Source of the DNA: an uncultured Bacteroidia bacterium
GTDB taxonomy: Bacteria > Bacteroidota > Bacteroidia > Bacteroidales > UBA932
Assembly (NCBI GenBank): GCA_902774155.1
Contig: CACYHF010000019.1
Coordinates: 1-52,945 of the forward strand
Length of the DNA stretch: 52,945 nucleotides
Direction of reading: 5' to 3'
In this document: piece after piece, positions 26,574 through 36,112 of the stretch
Numbering within the stretch: the stretch's first letter is position 1
Layout of the letters: each line of letters starts with the position of its first letter
Program-made: the position numbers and the translations under genes
The notes under the pieces: model-generated
Seen by the model: only the letters and a program-made list of their open reading frames with translations
Told to the model about the DNA's origin: nothing
Databases searched by the model: none

Positions 26574-28961
26574 ATGACCCGAAAACTTGCTTTCTTCGCA
26601 GCCCTGCTGCTGGCCGCCTGCCTGGGCGCGTATGCCAACCCTGTACAAATCGTGCCCATTCCGGGAGGTCCTACCCTGGGGGTGGAAGTATGCGCCGACG
26701 GCATTTTTCACGTGCAGATCTCGCCCCGCGAAACCTTTACCGAGTCCCTGATGGACCGCTATGGGGTGGTCCGCAAGGATTGGCCGGTGGTGGATTACAC
26801 CCTGGAACAGCGGCCGGATGCCTACGTGTTCAAAACCGCCAAGGGCTCCCTGACCGTTTCCACCCAGGACGGCAGCCTCAGCTTTAAGGATGCCGAAGGA
26901 CGGGAAGTGGTGCGCAAGATTAACTATCTGCCCGCCGGCAGTGCGCCGGTACAGGCCCTGGCCGATGTCATCAACGAACAGTTCGCGTCCCTGCACGTGC
27001 CCGTGAACAACGGCATTATCGGCGATGATGAAGGGAAGCTTTCCGGGGGTGCCCGGCTGGATGCCGGAGACCCCGCCAAGGCCAGCGTCATATGCCTGAC
27101 CCTGGAAGACGGAGAGCGTTTTTACGGCGGCGGCAGCACTTCGCGCGAGCATATCCAGCACCGCGGCGAACTGCTGCGCATGTGGACCACCTACCAGCAC
27201 ACGGAGATTCCCATGCCCTTTATGATGAGCTCCCGCGGCTGGGGCATCTACAACAACACCTCCCGCAAATGCCACTTTGACGTGGGCTGCAGCCAGGCCG
27301 ATGTTTTCAACATCTACAACACCTTCGACGAGGCCGATTTCTACCTGATGCTGGGCTCCGATATGCCCTCCGTCCTGAACCTTTACACCCAGATTACCGG
27401 TCGCAGTTACGTGCTGCCCCGCTGGGCCTACGGCTTTGCCTTCGGCCCCAACATGCGGGAAGACCAGTGGGCCATCCTGAACGACGCCGCCCATTTCCGC
27501 GATATGGGCGTTCCGGTGGACCTTTTCTGGCTGGAACCGCAGTGGATGGCCAAGCGCTACGACTTCTCCACCCAGAAGAAGTGGAACTACGACCGTTTCT
27601 CCCCCGAACCTTACTGGGTGCAGGACCAGATGCCCAAGAAGTTCTATCCGCGCCTGTTCGTGGGCAAACTCCGCAGTATGGGCATCCGCCTGGGCCTGTG
27701 GCTGTGTGAGGAATACGACGCCAGCATCATCGAGGAAGACCTGATCGCCGTGCGCGAAGGCCGCGACACTTCCGGCCTGGAGCATTGGCCCGACCACCTG
27801 ACCACCTTTATGGATATGGGCGTGGAAGGCTTCAAGCTGGATCCGGCCCGTACCATCGACGCCCATCCCACCTGGGAGTACTACAACGGCCACGGTGATG
27901 ATGAGATGCACAACATCAGCCAGGTACTTATGCCCAAGCAGATTGCGCAGATGACGCGCCGCCACACGGGCCGGCGTAGCTGGCACCATTACTGCGGCGG
28001 CTGGGCCGGAAGCCAGCACTGGAGCGCAGCCCAGAGCGGCGACAACGGCGGCGGCATCGTAGCCCTCTTCGACCAGCATAACCTGGGCAACTCCGGCTTT
28101 ATGAATATGAGCTGCGACGTGATGAGTGTGCCCCGGGAGCAGGAAATGCCCGGTCTGCACTTCGGCGTCTTCCTCCCCTGGCTGCAGATCAACAGCTGGT
28201 TCAGCATGATGCATCCTTTCTACTATTATGGCGTAGAGAAGGAGATGTACAAGTTCTACATCAGCCTGCGCTACGCTTTCCTTCCGTACATCTATTCCAA
28301 TGCCCTGGAAGGGATGCTCACCGGAATGCCTATGGTGCGTTCCATGCCGCTGGAATTCCCCGACGACCGCAACTGCGACGATATGGTGTTCCAGTATATG
28401 TTTGGCAAACAGTACTGCGTAAGCGCCTTCTCCAACGATATTTACCTGCCCGCCGGAGAATGGATCAACGTATGGACGGGCGAGCTGGTGAACAGCCACG
28501 GGGAAACCATTTCCCGGGAGCTTCCGGTGAACCGGGCCGGCCAGCTGTTCGTGCGCAACGGCGCCATCGTCCCCACCCGTCCGGTGGTGGATTTCATCGG
28601 CTCGGCGCCCCAGACGGATTTCATCCTGAAGGTTTATCCCCACGGGAACACCAGCTTCACCATGTACGACGACGACGGGGAGAGCTACGCCTATGAAGAA
28701 GGCGCCGTCTGCTCCACCCTCTTCGAGTGCTCCGAAAAAGGTCGCGACATCACCGTGAAGGTCCATCCGGTCCAGGGCACCTATCAGGGCCTGCCGGAAA
28801 ACCGCAATTACAGCTTTGAACTGCGCTGCCTTTCCAGGCCTAAGAAAGTAAGTCTGAACGGAAAAGCGCTCCAAGGCTGGGTATGGGAAGACAACACGCT
28901 CAAGGCCGATGCCGGAGCAGTTTCCATCCACGATACACTAACCCTGACGGTCCAGTTGTAA
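26574..28961 (+). CDS. Glycoside hydrolase family 31 (alpha-xylosidase/alpha-glucosidase-like)
   Basis: A 795-residue retaining exo-alpha-glycosidase. An N-terminal beta-sandwich (about 25-270) leads into the TIM barrel (LPRWAYGFAFGPN from 281). The nucleophile is D423 in GVEGFKLDPART and the acid/base is D490 in WSAAQSGDNGG. C-terminal beta domains follow, including the DDDGESYAYEEGA segment. The export signal is ambiguous: LLLAAC could be a lipobox, but AYA-NP also fits signal peptidase I. It starts 1 nt after the heme-motif gene and shares a base with the GH3 gene. GH31/GH3 pairs typically trim xyloglucan- or starch-like oligosaccharides; the exact specificity is not decidable here. Confidence 0.92.
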   Translation: MTRKLAFFAALLLAACLGAYANPVQIVPIPGGPTLGVEVCADGIFHVQISPRETFTESLMDRYGVVRKDWPVVDYTLEQRPDAYVFKTAKGSLTVSTQDGSLSFKDAEGREVVRKINYLPAGSAPVQALADVINEQFASLHVPVNNGIIGDDEGKLSGGARLDAGDPAKASVICLTLEDGERFYGGGSTSREHIQHRGELLRMWTTYQHTEIPMPFMMSSRGWGIYNNTSRKCHFDVGCSQADVFNIYNTFDEADFYLMLGSDMPSVLNLYTQITGRSYVLPRWAYGFAFGPNMREDQWAILNDAAHFRDMGVPVDLFWLEPQWMAKRYDFSTQKKWNYDRFSPEPYWVQDQMPKKFYPRLFVGKLRSMGIRLGLWLCEEYDASIIEEDLIAVREGRDTSGLEHWPDHLTTFMDMGVEGFKLDPARTIDAHPTWEYYNGHGDDEMHNISQVLMPKQIAQMTRRHTGRRSWHHYCGGWAGSQHWSAAQSGDNGGGIVALFDQHNLGNSGFMNMSCDVMSVPREQEMPGLHFGVFLPWLQINSWFSMMHPFYYYGVEKEMYKFYISLRYAFLPYIYSNALEGMLTGMPMVRSMPLEFPDDRNCDDMVFQYMFGKQYCVSAFSNDIYLPAGEWINVWTGELVNSHGETISRELPVNRAGQLFVRNGAIVPTRPVVDFIGSAPQTDFILKVYPHGNTSFTMYDDDGESYAYEEGAVCSTLFECSEKGRDITVKVHPVQGTYQGLPENRNYSFELRCLSRPKKVSLNGKALQGWVWEDNTLKADAGAVSIHDTLTLTVQL

Positions 28962-31240
28962 TGAAAAAAGTCCTTCTGTTTGCCGCTTTCCTGAGCCTCG
29001 CCGCCTGTTCGGCCGAAGACTGGCACGACGCTTCCCTGCCCGCCGAAAAACGGGCCGCGCTCCTATTGAAGGAGATGACGCTGGAAGAGAAGATCGGCCA
29101 GATGTGCCAATATGTGGGTCCTTGCTATGTTCCGCCGGATCAAGGCTCGCCTTACAAAAACATCGATGCCTCCGACGAGAACCTGGGCAATCCCGAACTG
29201 GCCCAGCGCATCCGCGATGGCAAGGTGGGCGCCTTCCTGCACGTCCTTACCGGCGAAGAGGCGCATCAGCTGCAGATGCTGGCGTCGGAGTCCCGCCTGG
29301 GCATTCCCCTGCTGATGGGCATCGACGCCATTCACGGCAACGGCCTGCGCGCAGGCTGCACGGTGTATCCCGGGAATATCGGCCTGGCCTCCACCTTCCG
29401 GCCCGAACTGATGGAGAAGATTGGGGCCGAAACGGCCGAAGAAATGCGCCAGACGGGTATGTACTGGACTTTTGCCCCCAACCTGGACGTAGCCCGCGAC
29501 GCCCGCTGGGGCCGGATGGGCGAATGCTTCGGCGAAGATCCCTGGCTGGTGTCCCAGATGGGCAAATACGAGATCTGGGGCTTCCAGGGCCGCGACGGCC
29601 AGTTAGGTGACGGCAAGGTATTGGCCTGCGCCAAGCACCTGATCGGCGGCGGAGAACCCGCCGGCGGCCTGAACGCCGCGCCGATGGATATGAGCGAGCG
29701 CAAGATGCGGGAGCTGTACCTCCCGCCTTTCAAGGTGGCCGTGGAAGAAGCCAACGTGGCCACTGTGATGACCGCCCACAATGAATTGAACGGCGTTCCC
29801 TGCCACGCCAATTCCTGGCTGGTCCAGGATATCCTCCGCGATGAACTGGGCTTCGAGGGCTTCGTGGTGAGCGACTGGATGGACATCGAGCGCCTGCACA
29901 GTATGCATCACCTGGTGCCCAGCGAAGAAGAAGCCTTCCTGGTTTCCGTGGAATCGGGCATCGATATGCATATGCAGGGAGACCACTATTTCGAAACGGT
30001 GCTGGAAGGCGTACGGAGCGGGCGCATCCCGGAGCGGCACATCAATGAAGCCGCCGGAAAGATCCTGACGGCCAAATTCGCCATCGGCCTGTTTGAAGCG
30101 CCCATCCCTCCCCTTCCGTCCGAAAGAGGATTCGCCGCCAATCCCCAGCACCGGAAAACGGCCCTGGAAGCGGCGCGCGAAAGCATCGTCCTCCTGAAAA
30201 ACGACGGCCTGTTGCCCCTGAAAGACTATAGCCGTATCTTCCTCTGCGGTCCCAATGCAAACAGCCAGACTTTGCTGGGAGACTGGGTGGTGCCCCAGGC
30301 CGATGAGGACGTGGTCACCGTTTACGAAGGCCTGCGGGAAGCCTTCCCTTCGGCCCGGATTGACACGCTCTTTTTCGGCGGACGCGTAACCGGCGTAGAC
30401 AAAGCCGGCATTGCCCAGGCGGCAGCCCTTTCCCGCCAAGCGCAGCTGAACATCCTGGTGCTGGGCGACAATTCCCAGCGCTATTCCTCCTTCGGCCGCA
30501 CCTGCGGCGAAAACTGCGACCGGGACAATATCGACCTTCCCGGCCTGCAGCAGGAGCTGCTGGAAACCGTGGCGGCATCGGGACGCCCCACGCTCCTGCT
30601 CCTGATGAGCGGACGCGCCTTGGGCGTAGAATGGGCGGCGGAAAGTCCTTCCGTCAACGCCATCGTGAACACCTGGGAGCCCGGTCAGATGGGCGGAACG
30701 GCCATTGCCGAAATCCTTACCGGCGCCGTGAATCCTTCCGGCAAACTGCCCGTCACCATCCCCCGCAACGTGGGACAGATCCAGTGCGTATACAACCACA
30801 AGCACTCCCAGTATTCCCGCCATTTCGCCCTGGCTGAACAGGGACCGCTCTATCCCTTCGGCTATGGCCTGAGCTACACCCGCTTCGCATACGGACAGCC
30901 GGAGCTTTCCAAGAGTGCAATCAAGGCCGATGAAAGCGTAACGCTGCGCGTAACCCTTCAAAACACAGGCGCTTACGACGGCGCAGAAGCCGTGCAGCTC
31001 TATATCCGGGACGAATACGGATCCGTTACCCGCCCCGTGAAGGAACTGAAAGCCGTGCAGAAGCCCTTCCTGAAAGCCGGAGAAAGCATAACGTTGGAGT
31101 TTACCATCACGCCCGACATGCTCGCCTGCTGGGGCGCCGGGGAAAAATGGGAAGTGGAGCCCGGGGACTTCACTGTCCTGGTGGGCTCCACTTCCGCAGA
31201 CGAAGACTTGCAGAAAGTTACGCTGACCGTTAATAAATAA
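28961..31240 (+). CDS. Glycoside hydrolase family 3 (beta-glucosidase/beta-xylosidase), lipoprotein
   Basis: A 759-residue retaining exo-beta-glycosidase with lipobox LSLAAC (Cys16). The N-terminal TIM barrel shows MGIDAIHGNG, FAPNLDVARDARWGR and AKHLIGGGEPAGG. The nucleophile is D305 in GFVVSDWMD. An alpha/beta sandwich domain (from about 395: ARESIVLLKNDGLLPL) and a C-terminal fibronectin-like domain (LQNTGAYDGAEAVQLYIRD) complete the BglX-type layout. The ATG overlaps the GH31 stop by one base, so an upstream start at 28883 was rejected. Its 3' end overlaps the convergent GH106-like gene by 11 nt. Likely a beta-glucosidase, but beta-xylosidase is possible. Confidence 0.94.
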   Translation: MKKVLLFAAFLSLAACSAEDWHDASLPAEKRAALLLKEMTLEEKIGQMCQYVGPCYVPPDQGSPYKNIDASDENLGNPELAQRIRDGKVGAFLHVLTGEEAHQLQMLASESRLGIPLLMGIDAIHGNGLRAGCTVYPGNIGLASTFRPELMEKIGAETAEEMRQTGMYWTFAPNLDVARDARWGRMGECFGEDPWLVSQMGKYEIWGFQGRDGQLGDGKVLACAKHLIGGGEPAGGLNAAPMDMSERKMRELYLPPFKVAVEEANVATVMTAHNELNGVPCHANSWLVQDILRDELGFEGFVVSDWMDIERLHSMHHLVPSEEEAFLVSVESGIDMHMQGDHYFETVLEGVRSGRIPERHINEAAGKILTAKFAIGLFEAPIPPLPSERGFAANPQHRKTALEAARESIVLLKNDGLLPLKDYSRIFLCGPNANSQTLLGDWVVPQADEDVVTVYEGLREAFPSARIDTLFFGGRVTGVDKAGIAQAAALSRQAQLNILVLGDNSQRYSSFGRTCGENCDRDNIDLPGLQQELLETVAASGRPTLLLLMSGRALGVEWAAESPSVNAIVNTWEPGQMGGTAIAEILTGAVNPSGKLPVTIPRNVGQIQCVYNHKHSQYSRHFALAEQGPLYPFGYGLSYTRFAYGQPELSKSAIKADESVTLRVTLQNTGAYDGAEAVQLYIRDEYGSVTRPVKELKAVQKPFLKAGESITLEFTITPDMLACWGAGEKWEVEPGDFTVLVGSTSADEDLQKVTLTVNK

Positions 31241-34038
31241 CCACCGGTCCTATCAGGCCCGCCGGGATGAGCGGCGTCTTCCGGCGCAGGATGTAGCGCT
31301 GCACCATCAGGTTATCGGGAAGCGTCTGCAAATAGTTGCTCATAAGCGTGGTCACTTTCACCTCGATGGTGTTGGTGCCCGGTTTCAACAGCCCGCCCAC
31401 TTCCAGTACGGCATTTCCGTACCAGTGAAGACCGGCGGGTTTTCCGTTGATGCTCACCTCGGCAATATAACCCACCTTCCCCAGGTTCAGATACTTAGGC
31501 AGATTCCCGGCAGGAAGATCCACTGTGGTGGTATAGGTAGCAACACCCATAAAGTTCTGATAGTCGGGATGGTCCTTCAGGTCCACCAGGGTATCCAGCA
31601 CGGCGGGCTTCACATCCGGCACTTCGGGGTTCACGAAACTCACGTGCCAGTTCTTCACTTCCAGGCCTTCGGTGGAAACCGGAGCGGGCTTCCATTCGGG
31701 AGCCTTTCCGCCCAGCTTATTGAACATAAACACAAAGCTCTCGGACGGGCCGAAATCGAAGTGCAGCTTGCCGTCGGAGGGAATCTTCAGGGTGTAGCGT
31801 TTTCCCGTGGCGGGGTCATATAGCCAGGCCTTGCGACCGCGGGTGATGCTGGCCGGGAAGGTAATATCCGTGCTCTTCCCCTCCAAACGGCTGGCGTTCA
31901 CAAAGAAGAAGAAATTGCTGCCGTCGTCCATCACATAACGGTTCTGGAGCAGGAAACGGTCCGGCTGGGAGATGGTGAGCGTGTGCGGCAGATTGTACTG
32001 CTGCATCACGTCGGCATACCATTCCAGGAAGCGGTTGTCTTCCGGCTTGGGAAGCAGGACAAAGCGGCCAGTCTGTTCCAGCTCCTTCACAATTTCCGCC
32101 ACCCGGGCATCGCGGACATCGGCATCCCGCATCCCCACAGATTTCTCCGGATAGGTCTCGATGCAGAACACTTTGCCGCCACCCAGGACGAACTCCCGGA
32201 TCTTCTCCATAGCCTCCACCGTGGTGCCACGAACCTCTACGGTAAAGAGCACACTGTACTCCTTGGGACCGTAGCAGAGCTTTCCTTTCTTCACCGTAGC
32301 CCCTTCCAGGATGCGCTCCGATACATAATCGGCCCCGCCGCCGTTCTTGTGGATGGCTTCCCACACCAGGGAGGTATAGGGCACATTCAGTTTCACGGGG
32401 AAGGGTTCCGTCTGGACGCCCATCGTGGACCAGAGGTCGGCGTTGGCAGGCAGGATGGCAATATCCGTGTACATATCGGCATTGCGCACGAGGGCGCCCA
32501 TACGGGCGCGGTAGTCGTTCAGGAGTTTCCAATACGGCCACCAGGTGTTCTTCTCATTGTAGAAGCTGCCATAGCGGATCCAGCCCGGGAAAGGCGCTTC
32601 CTTGGGCGAATAATTGAAGCCGTGCCATACTGAATGGGTGATACCGGAAATACAGGTCATATCCGAGCCCACTTTCAGGTATTCCAGCGAGGTGGAGAAG
32701 ACATTGTAGGTGTTGGTCATTTCCTCCGCGCTCACCAGGCGCTTGCCCTGCAGATGGGCGGCCGATGACACGTATTTGTCTATCATCGTATAGGCCCGGC
32801 CGCGGCGGTAGTCCTTGTCGCCCATTTCCTCGCCCACCACGTGGCGGAGCCAGTTGGTGGTCCAGGATTCGCCTTCGGGAATGTCGATGGTCATAGACGT
32901 TTCCAGCGGGAAGAAGCCGCAGCCATAGGCCTGGGCACGGGCTTTCACGCCGTGCTCGTGGCACCACTGGGTGTACACTTGAAGAAACGCTCTTCCAGGA
33001 GTTCGGCCTTGGTGAGTTCGAAGTCGTAGCGGGCACGGTTCACCTGGTCCTGGAACTTGGGGCCCTTGGCCGATCCGTAGTTGAAGTTCTCCACCTCACC
33101 CAGGCGGCGCAGCTTGAACATGGTGAAAGGCAGCCAGGGCAGGATGTCATAGCCGCGGCGGCGCTTGAACTCTTCGGCGAAATCCCCCGTCCAGTTGGCG
33201 CCCTCCAGCTCCATACTGTCCACGAAGAACGCCCGTAAATAATTGGACAGCGGGCCGAAACGGGCCTCCAGGGCATCGGACATATGGTCCAGGTACTTGC
33301 GCACGGCAGCGGCGTTCATATGGTCCAGGATGGGGCCTGCGGCACCCGGAGCGCCATTGATTACGCTGGCGAAGGAGTTGTACTTCACCATATAATACAC
33401 CTGCCAGTTGCCCTCGGGAACCACCATATTGATAACACCGTCCTTCACCATATGGGAAATGTCCTGGGCTTCGGAAAGGTCGTTGATGGGATCCGGGACC
33501 AGCAGCACCTTCAGCAGTTCCGGTGTGCGGCTGGGATGCGGGGTGGTGGCTTTCGGGTCCAGTTCCTTGTACACGTGGAACAGGGACTGGCCGCCTTGGC
33601 CGTGGTGTCGCAATAGGTAAGGATCACAGACGCACGTTCCTCGCGGGAAAGGGATTCGGCGCCGAAAGGCCAGCCGGAACCCACGATAAGGTCACAGGTG
33701 ATGCCCAGTTTCTTGGCTTCGTCAAAAGCCACGGCCACCATGTCGATCCACTCGTCGCTGAGCCACTGGAGGGAACGCTTGCCCAGATCGTCCACGTTCT
33801 CCTTTCCGGGATAGGCCACCGGATTGATTTCCACGCCGGCAATCCCGGCTTCTTTCAGGAGGTTCAGTTCCCGCCGGATTTCGCTTTCTTCAATCTTGTC
33901 GCCGTTCCACCACCAGCGTACATAGGGCCGATAGGCGTCGTCCGGGTTCTGGAACGCTTCCCAGACGGTCTTGGAGTTGCCGCCCAGCAGGGGCAGGCAG
34001 GCCGTGATGGCGGCCAGGGTAATCAGGATTCTTTTCAT
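31230..34038 (-). pseudogene. GH106-like glycoside hydrolase (alpha-L-rhamnosidase-like), two frameshifts
   Basis: Three minus-strand segments in different frames join into one protein of about 936 residues: 34038 to about 33595, about 33594 to 32979, and 32978 to 31230. The N-terminus has a signal peptide and PYVRWWWNGDKIEESEI, VEINPVAYPG and LIVGSGWPFGAE, as in Bacteroides GH106-like hydrolases. The middle has FVDSMELEGANWTGDFAEEF. The C-terminal segment ends in a galactose-binding-like beta-sandwich (VSINGKPAGLHWYG). Each break is mended by one extra G after an AAG codon (AAG-GGC near 33594, AAG-GTG near 32978), and homology runs without gaps across both. So either this is a very young pseudogene or the sequence has two homopolymer-type errors. 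It is coupled to the ADP-ribosylglycohydrolase-like gene by a 4-nt overlap. Confidence 0.82.
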
Positions 34039-35546
34039 TTTTTCTCAGTGAAAATATTGGCAAAGCCCACTATCAGGTCCAGATCGGAAGTCTTGTTGGT
34101 CCAGTTAAAGGATACCTTGTGCTCCCCTTGCGGAAGGTCCCAAATCTGGCAGAGTTCCGTACCCTTTCCGTTTCCGGATGCGGGGAGGGAGACAGTCTTA
34201 TACAAAGCGCCGTCCACAAGAACCTCCACCTGCGCCTTGTAATCCGTTACAGCATAATCCTTGGGCAGGACAAAGCGGTAGGAAAAGACCGCACCCTTGC
34301 CTTCGAAACTGAATTCGCCCAAATCGGCCAGGGTCTTGTTGATACTGACCTTGGCAACGGGCCAATGGCCTTCGAAGCTCTGCTCCAGGCGCACCGGCTG
34401 CGGGACCTGCGTCCGGATGGTGACGGCGTCACCCTCCGTGGAACCGCCATTGAGGGCGATCACCTGCAGGGCCTGGTTGAAACTCATCTGGCAGGCGCGG
34501 TTAAACGAGATGTCGGTATACTTGAAATCCACGTCCGCCACTTCGTCAAGAGGTGCTTTCCACTTTTCCGGAATCCGGTCGTAGCCCAGGATGGTACCCA
34601 GGATACCGGCGGCCGAAGCCGGATTGCAGTCCGAATCCTGTCCGCAGCGGGTAGCGATGTCGATGGTCTTGTAGAAATCGCCGTCTCCGTACAGCAGGCC
34701 GATCACGATATACGCGCTGTTGATTACCGCGTCTATATTGAAGGAGCTGTTAAATCCTCCGGGGCAGCCGATGTCGTATCCGTAGTGCTCGTTGGCCAGT
34801 GCCCAGGTGAGGTGCCAGTCGTCGGGATACTGCTTCCACCAGCGGATCACATCGTCCATGCACTGGTAGTACTTACTCTCGGCCGGGATGGTCTTGAGGG
34901 CCTCCCGGACAATAAAAGGGATATCGTCGTTGACAAAGGCCAGCGCATACATGGCAGCCACATAAACGCCTCCGTACCAGCCGTCTCCATAGTTCATGAT
35001 ATGGCCGATAGCGTCGGAATAATACGTGGCGGCGTTCACCATACCGGGGGCCATGATGCCGGCATAATCGGCCTCGATCTGGAAGTCGATGTCATCGGCA
35101 TGGGCGTTGTTGCGCCAATGGCCCGATTCGGGCGGCATAATCCCTTCCCGGATGTTGTAGCGGGCCTGCAGGTTGGCGTGCCACAGGGGGTATCCGGCAT
35201 TGGCAAAGGCCTTTGCGAAAGACTCCACAGGAGCGTCCAGACCCTCTTTATCAAAGACCTCCACAAAGGTGAGGTCCATATAGACGTCGTCGTACAGGCC
35301 GGGCGTATGGTCGTACCACCACTTCACGATGTGCTCATTCCAGTCGATGGCATATTCGTCGGAAATGAAGTTGTGGAATTTGAATTCCGTGGGTCCGCCA
35401 TAGGTACAGCCGATAATCTGTCCCGCCCAGGCACCCCGGATCTTGTCCATCAGGACGTCCTTATCCAGGGTGACCTGGTCTTGGGAAGACTGTGCGCAGC
35501 CCACTGCGAGCAGCGCACCCAGGACTAATGCGTATCGGTGAAGCAT
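34035..35546 (-). CDS. ADP-ribosylglycohydrolase-fold lipoprotein
   Basis: A 503-residue lipoprotein (lipobox LAVGC). The first 370 residues show the ADP-ribosylglycohydrolase fold: DKIRGAWAGQIIG at the start, metal ligands in YDDVYMDLTF (D86, D87, D91), and the C-terminal ligand set CGQDSDCNPASAAGILG. The last 130 residues form a beta-rich domain (VSINKTLADLGEFSFEG) that may bind ligand. True substrates are unlikely to be ADP-ribosylated proteins outside the cell; the operon suggests a glycosidic substrate such as a pectin fragment, which is inference. The start overlaps the end of the short GH28-like gene by 22 nt, and the stop overlaps the GH106-like start by 4 nt. Confidence 0.85.
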   Translation of the reverse strand: MLHRYALVLGALLAVGCAQSSQDQVTLDKDVLMDKIRGAWAGQIIGCTYGGPTEFKFHNFISDEYAIDWNEHIVKWWYDHTPGLYDDVYMDLTFVEVFDKEGLDAPVESFAKAFANAGYPLWHANLQARYNIREGIMPPESGHWRNNAHADDIDFQIEADYAGIMAPGMVNAATYYSDAIGHIMNYGDGWYGGVYVAAMYALAFVNDDIPFIVREALKTIPAESKYYQCMDDVIRWWKQYPDDWHLTWALANEHYGYDIGCPGGFNSSFNIDAVINSAYIVIGLLYGDGDFYKTIDIATRCGQDSDCNPASAAGILGTILGYDRIPEKWKAPLDEVADVDFKYTDISFNRACQMSFNQALQVIALNGGSTEGDAVTIRTQVPQPVRLEQSFEGHWPVAKVSINKTLADLGEFSFEGKGAVFSYRFVLPKDYAVTDYKAQVEVLVDGALYKTVSLPASGNGKGTELCQIWDLPQGEHKVSFNWTNKTSDLDLIVGFANIFTEKK

Positions 35547-36106
35547 CCTATTTCGCTGACTTCGCTGTTGACGGCCTCATAGAACTTCCCGGGCGTTGCC
35601 GGATTGCGGTACAGCACCTTGTCCAGGACAATCCCCTTGCAGTTCTCGAAGTAGAAGATAGTGGGAACGGGGGTATCGGCACTGATATAGCCCTTGGCCT
35701 TCTGGTCTTCGTAGCTCTTGAGCACCAGGGGTGCACGGCCGTCCACCACGCCGTTGCCGCGGGTAGCAAAGATTTTCACGTTCTCCACGCCGATGGCGTT
35801 GAAGATGGCCTTCTGGCCCTTATAGTCGTGGATATTGTCCGAGCCGATGATGTCGGCGGCGGCATCCAGGCGGATATTCACGCCGCTTTTCAGATAGACG
35901 GCGCCGGTCACGTAGCGGCCCACGCAGAAAGTGAGGGTGCCGCCACCCTTCTCGGCAATGAAATCGATGGCCTTCTGGATGCTGGTGGTATTGTCGATGA
36001 TGCCGTTGCTCTTGATGCCGAAAAGAGATGCCTGATATTCCTTATCCTGTGCGAATGCGACCAGGGTAACGAGCGCGGCAAGGACGGTTATAATGATCTT
36101 TTTCAT
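35525..36106 (-). CDS. Short GH28/pectate-lyase-like beta-helix protein lacking the catalytic core
   Basis: A 193-residue secreted protein (signal peptide cut near LVAFAQ). It aligns by eye with the N-terminal third of the adjacent full GH28 protein: ASLFGIKSNGIIDNTTSIQKA, GGGTLTFCVGRYVTGAVYLKS and the LDKVLYRNPA strand. It then ends, before the region that carries the catalytic Asp motifs in GH28. The downstream DNA is a complete unrelated gene, so a simple frameshift does not explain the short length; a deletion or a genuine short family member are the options. Retained signal peptide, intact frame and tight spacing (6 nt after GH28) favour a functional protein, perhaps ligand-binding. Confidence 0.65.
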   Translation of the reverse strand: MKKIIITVLAALVTLVAFAQDKEYQASLFGIKSNGIIDNTTSIQKAIDFIAEKGGGTLTFCVGRYVTGAVYLKSGVNIRLDAAADIIGSDNIHDYKGQKAIFNAIGVENVKIFATRGNGVVDGRAPLVLKSYEDQKAKGYISADTPVPTIFYFENCKGIVLDKVLYRNPATPGKFYEAVNSEVSEIGCFTDTH

Positions 36107-36112
36107 ATCCGC

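Noticed and set aside
26526-28931. An 801-codon minus-strand open frame across GH31
   Set aside because: Antisense to a gene with complete GH31 catalytic motifs; Gly/Val/His-rich with no family resemblance.
28883-28960. Longer N-terminus for GH3
   Set aside because: The extension overlaps the GH31 C-terminus; ATG at 28961 begins a clean lipoprotein signal.
32554-33036. A 160-codon minus-strand frame within the GH106-like region
   Set aside because: It is a third frame of the broken gene without homology; the protein continuity lies in the frames starting at 33613 and 32978.
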